Assembly (NCBI GenBank): GCA_037975125.1 | Contig: CM075853.1 | Coordinates: 36,778,113 to 36,842,112 of the forward strand | Source of the DNA: Latrodectus hesperus | Lineage: Eukaryota; Arthropoda; Arachnida; Araneae; Theridiidae | Direction of reading: 5' to 3' | DNA: 64,000 bases | In this document: in pieces, positions 62,511 through 64,000 of the stretch | How positions within the stretch are numbered: the stretch's first letter is position 1 | How the letters are laid out: the number at the start of each line of letters is the position of its first letter | The notes under the pieces: generated by a model | Database searches by the model: none | What the model was told of the DNA's origin: nothing | The model's input: only the letters and a program-made list of their open reading frames with translations | Program-made: the position numbers and the translations under genes

Positions 62511-62655
62511 AAAGGATTCCACGGGGGTTTAATGGGGAGACATGAGGATTATCAGTGGGCGTTGTGGACAAACCGAATGCTTAAGGCATTTTAAGTGGGT
62601 GTCATGAGTAAACAAAGAGCTCAAAGGATTACACGTGGGTGTTATATATAAAGCG
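62511..62655 (+). repeat. Four degenerate ~39-bp tandem units
   Basis: Units begin AAGGATTCCACGGGGGTT, AGGATTATCAGTGGGCGTT, AGGCATTTTAAGTGGGTGT and AGGATTACACGTGGGTGTT at 62512, 62545, 62583 and 62624. An unusual G-rich patch in AT-rich DNA. Confidence 0.7.
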
Positions 62656-63088
62656 ACGGATGTTTTTCAGAAAAGGTAACCTTTTCAATGTAGAAAAAAT
62701 TTTTCTAACTAAAAATCAATCTGAAAATGCAAATGTAATTTAACTTTTTTTTTACCGATTTTATTCCTGAATTTTATAATGTGTTATTTATAAGGTAAGC
62801 AGACTCGATATGCTTTTTTCCTTATTCGATTGGAAAAATGTTTCTTATTACAAAGAGCATTCCATAAAAATTGACAGCTTTACGTAATGTGAAATAAAAA
62901 ATTAAAATGTAGGTGATTTTTTTCAAAATGTTCCCTGAACGCTTATGAATATTCTAAGAGAAGCAGGTCATATTATTTTCCTAACATCGTGCTTGTTTAA
63001 GCACTGTTTTTATTTGCTCGACAGAAATAGCATTGGGATATTAAGAGTTGAAAATGAAATGCTCGTTGTGCCATAAAATTTTGGCATA

Positions 63089-64000
63089 CGAGGTATATCC
63101 AGAAAGTAAGTTCCGTTTGGTAATAAAATTAAATTGTGTACAGATACAGAAAAATTATTTATTGCACAAAATTCTACAACTCTTAAACTACTTTTCCACA
63201 TAACTGCCGAAATTTTGCAGACATTTGTCATAGCGTGGCACAAGTTCTTGTATACCTTCTTCATAGAAGTTTGCCGCCTGTGTCTTCAACCAGTTGGAAA
63301 CAGTTTCTTTCAGCTCTTCGTCATTGTTGAAGTGTTGACCGCCAAGGAAAGACTTGAGATGTAAGAACAGATGAAAGTCGCTATTAGCGAGGTCAGGACT
63401 GTACGGAGGATGGTCAAACACGTCCCAGCCAAATCCCTGTAGAAAAGCTGCAGTGCACTACCCATCCGTTTTGTTTTGTGTTGCTCAGTAAGAATCTTTG
63501 GTACCCAACGTGAGCAAAGTTTACGAAATTTCAGTTTTTCTCTAACAATTTCATGAATTAGTGATTGTGAGATTTGGGGTAATTCCATAGCGAGAGCACT
63601 AATTGTAAAATTGCGGTTTTCCTGGATCTTGTCATCAATCGCGTGAACCAGTTCTTCTGTAACCAAAGATGGACGCCCACTTCGTTCTTCATCATGCACT
63701 TCACTACGTCCTTCATTGAACTGTCGGACCCATCTTCTTACCATAGATTCACACATCGCATGTTGTCCGTAAACTTCGCAAATTTGCCGATAAATTTCAA
63801 TTGGTTTCACTTTCCTAGCATTCAGAAAACGAATCACAGATCTGATTACACAAGCGGCGGGTTTTTCAAAGAACACCGACATTGTAAACAAGCACAACAA
63901 AGCGTACGTGGCTGACAGCGATCTCAAAATGGCGCATGTTTCTTATCCTTGATACAGAGCGTCTACCGCGCATGTGCGGAACTGCGATCATAGCGCTGCA
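63089..64000 (-). mobile_element. Non-autonomous mariner element, cut by window end
   Basis: A TA dinucleotide (63087-63088) is followed by CGAGGTATATCCAGAAAGTA, a typical mariner inverted-repeat end, with the transposase relic reading towards it. The partner repeat lies beyond 64000, since only about 120 bases follow the transposase start. Confidence 0.85.
63188..63882 (-). pseudogene. Mariner transposase, internally deleted
   Basis: The minus strand from Met at 63882 encodes the mariner N-terminal HTH region (VRRWVRQFNEGRSEVHDEER, SGRPSLV, then LCSRWVPKILTEQHK). Near 63440-63460 it jumps, with a frame change, to the C-terminal part (GWDVFDHPPYSPDL, NSDFHLFLHLKSFL), ending at 63188. Mariner transposases are about 340-350 residues. 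Roughly 120 are missing, including the first two aspartates of the DD34D triad. It cannot be catalytically active, but could be mobilised in trans if its ends are intact. Confidence 0.93.

Overview
This window looks like arthropod nuclear DNA, most likely from a spider. It is very AT-rich, with long introns separating small phase-consistent exons, nine long (TA)n arrays, several tRNA-headed SINE families, and decayed mariner, DUF4817-type, pogo/Tigger-like and hAT-like DNA transposons. The arthropod placement rests on the gene set and transposon families. The spider assignment is inference.

Positions 883-47995 (+) hold an almost complete integrin beta subunit gene in 19 visible exons. Spliced together they give 777 residues in one frame: PSI, hybrid and beta-I domains, four cysteine-rich I-EGF repeats, beta-tail domain, one membrane helix, and a tail with HDRRE and two NPxY motifs. 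The start codon and most of the signal peptide lie in an exon upstream of the window or not recognised at 1-882. One intron appears to use a GC donor (14543), one exon (22086-22228) is far more GC-rich than its neighbours, the disulfide-closed specificity loop is only two residues long, and the tail runs 16 residues past the last NPxY.

Positions 50813-52513 (+) hold an intronless reading frame for a glycogen-targeting regulatory subunit of protein phosphatase 1 (RVxF motif plus C-terminal CBM21). It sits in a local GC-rich, CpG-rich island, with a plausible TATA/initiator pair upstream and a three-codon upstream ORF abutting the first ATG. The two genes share a strand, are about 2.4 kb apart, and show no sign of acting together: one is an adhesion receptor, the other a glycogen metabolism scaffold.

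The introns carry most of the remaining structure: at least five SINE families (several copies with clear target-site duplications), a probable hAT-like insertion splitting one SINE, a 1.25-kb TIR element with a broken transposase, two relics of one pogo/Tigger-like family, two LINE fragments, a 26-copy 40-bp minisatellite with higher-order structure, and small palindromes. Positions 52514-63086 are almost featureless AT-rich DNA. The window ends inside an internally deleted mariner. I found no defence system, CRISPR array or obviously new multi-gene system. The most novel items are structural oddities of the integrin gene and the repeat architecture.
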